Origin: Nonomuraea helvata
Lineage (GTDB): Bacteria; Actinomycetota; Actinomycetes; Streptosporangiales; Streptosporangiaceae
Direction: 5' to 3'
DNA length: 64,000 bases
Assembly (NCBI RefSeq): GCF_039535785.1
Contig: NZ_BAAAXV010000001.1
Location: 620,001 to 684,000, forward strand
In this document: positions 63,589 to 64,000 of the stretch, piece by piece
Position numbering within the stretch: position 1 is the stretch's first letter
Layout: each line of letters opens with the position of its first letter
Notes under the pieces: model-generated
Database searches by the model: none
The model's input: only the letters and a program-made list of their open reading frames with translations
Told to the model about the DNA's origin: nothing
Program-made: the position numbers and the translations under genes

Positions 63589-64000
63589 TCAGGCCCGGGC
63601 GGCCAGCTTGGCGACCACGTCCACGATGCGGGCGGCACGTTCGAGCTCGGCGCGGTGGAACACCGGCCCGTCCGCCCTGGCCACCACCAGATGCAGCCCC
63701 TGGGCCACCACCGGCAGCAGCATCAGTCTCAGCTTGTCGGCGTCCATGGTGGCGGCCCGGGGCGGCGGCTCCGGCAGGTCAAGTTCGAACTTCTTGGGAG
63801 CGGCCAGCGAGGCGTGCCGCACGGCCCCGTCGGCCAGCGCCACCGACCACTCCGCGCCGCACAACCCCGGCAGCGCGTCCACCAGCGTGGCGAAGCCCCG
63901 TGCGGGCTCGGACACCACGTGCATGAGCAGGTCGTAGTCCAAGGCCGAGCCCGGCACCTCCTTGGTCGCCCAGACGCCCTCCACCCGTACGCCCGGCAGG
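63589..64000 (-). CDS. Conserved hypothetical protein (5' end outside the window)
   Basis: The frame is open to the window edge and ends in TGA at 63589-63591, giving at least 137 codons (LPGVRVEGVW at the edge). A GTG at 63984 could be an internal or true start. The visible part is mixed alpha/beta (DYDLLMHVVSEPARGFATLV, GAEWSVALADGAVRHASLA, HLVVARADGPVFHRAELERA), vaguely recalling GAF-like sensor domains. I do not recognise it. It converges with the ArsR gene. Confidence 0.5.
   Translation of the reverse strand, partial: LPGVRVEGVWATKEVPGSALDYDLLMHVVSEPARGFATLVDALPGLCGAEWSVALADGAVRHASLAAPKKFELDLPEPPPRAATMDADKLRLMLLPVVAQGLHLVVARADGPVFHRAELERAARIVDVVAKLAARA

Overview
The window is a 64 kb chromosomal stretch from a high-GC actinobacterium. 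Very GC-rich third codon positions, many GTG/TTG starts, eukaryotic-type Ser/Thr kinases, IdeR/DtxR-type iron boxes, SigE-family ECF factors, a glucosyl-3-phosphoglycerate synthase and a single-exon style of short, often overlapping operons all point to Streptosporangiales/Streptosporangiaceae-like bacteria such as Nonomuraea. The family placement is an inference; the phylum is well supported. I see no rRNA, tRNA, CRISPR array, complete insertion sequence or prophage.

Layout. 1-4.2 kb: tail of a membrane protein, gpgS, and a RamB-like regulator divergent from isocitrate lyase (aceA), which ends in a strong terminator. 4.2-9.6 kb: ECF sigma factor with a membrane-anchored beta-propeller protein, a Ser/Thr kinase, an iron-regulated siderophore-interacting protein and an HSL-type esterase. 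9.8-12.7 kb: three-gene ABC-2 exporter whose first gene seems to start at AUA. 12.7-19.8 kb: a YcnI-type (copper-linked) pair, an ABC exporter coupled to a LolA/MucB-like protein, and a divergent two-component system separated from it by six CTCAG repeats. 19.8-30.2 kb: repeat element A, LysR regulator, zinc metallopeptidase, LCP cell-wall ligase, spermidine-synthase-like membrane protein, S8 peptidase, and a DrrAB-like exporter divergent from its TetR regulator. 30.2-38.2 kb: ion channel, LtrA plus S4 ribosomal protein divergent from a DUF2470 heme-utilisation-type protein across an iron box, DHA2 efflux pump with TetR, and an ABC-F protein. 38.2-44.9 kb: ROK regulator divergent from an Entner-Doudoroff operon zwf-edd-glk-eda.

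44.9-48.2 kb is the most accessory-looking stretch: a P-loop kinase, the remains of a tyrosine recombinase, an IclR regulator, and across two IclR-type palindromes a tiny ORF overlapping an atypical cytochrome P450. 48.2-55.7 kb: second Ser/Thr kinase with a repetitive linker, 2-hydroxyacid dehydrogenase, acyltransferase, a peptidase-S51-like protein fused to a CysRS-like tail, Uma2 nuclease and azoreductase. 55.8-62.0 kb: carbohydrate locus (MsmK-type ATPase, GH13 glucosidase, LacI regulator, repeat element B, PfkB kinase) and an MFS exporter. 62.1-64.0 kb: CDF metal exporter divergent from an ArsR repressor, and a partial gene.

The observation I rate highest is a ~105-110 bp element present twice, 40 kb apart (19800-19903 and 59817-59926). 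One of its two stems differs by compensatory changes, so it looks like a structured RNA or mobile palindromic element rather than chance similarity. Other items worth attention are the iron box between rpsD and the DUF2470 gene, the atypical P450 with its overlapping mini-ORF, the apparent AUA start, and the S51/CysRS-like fusion.
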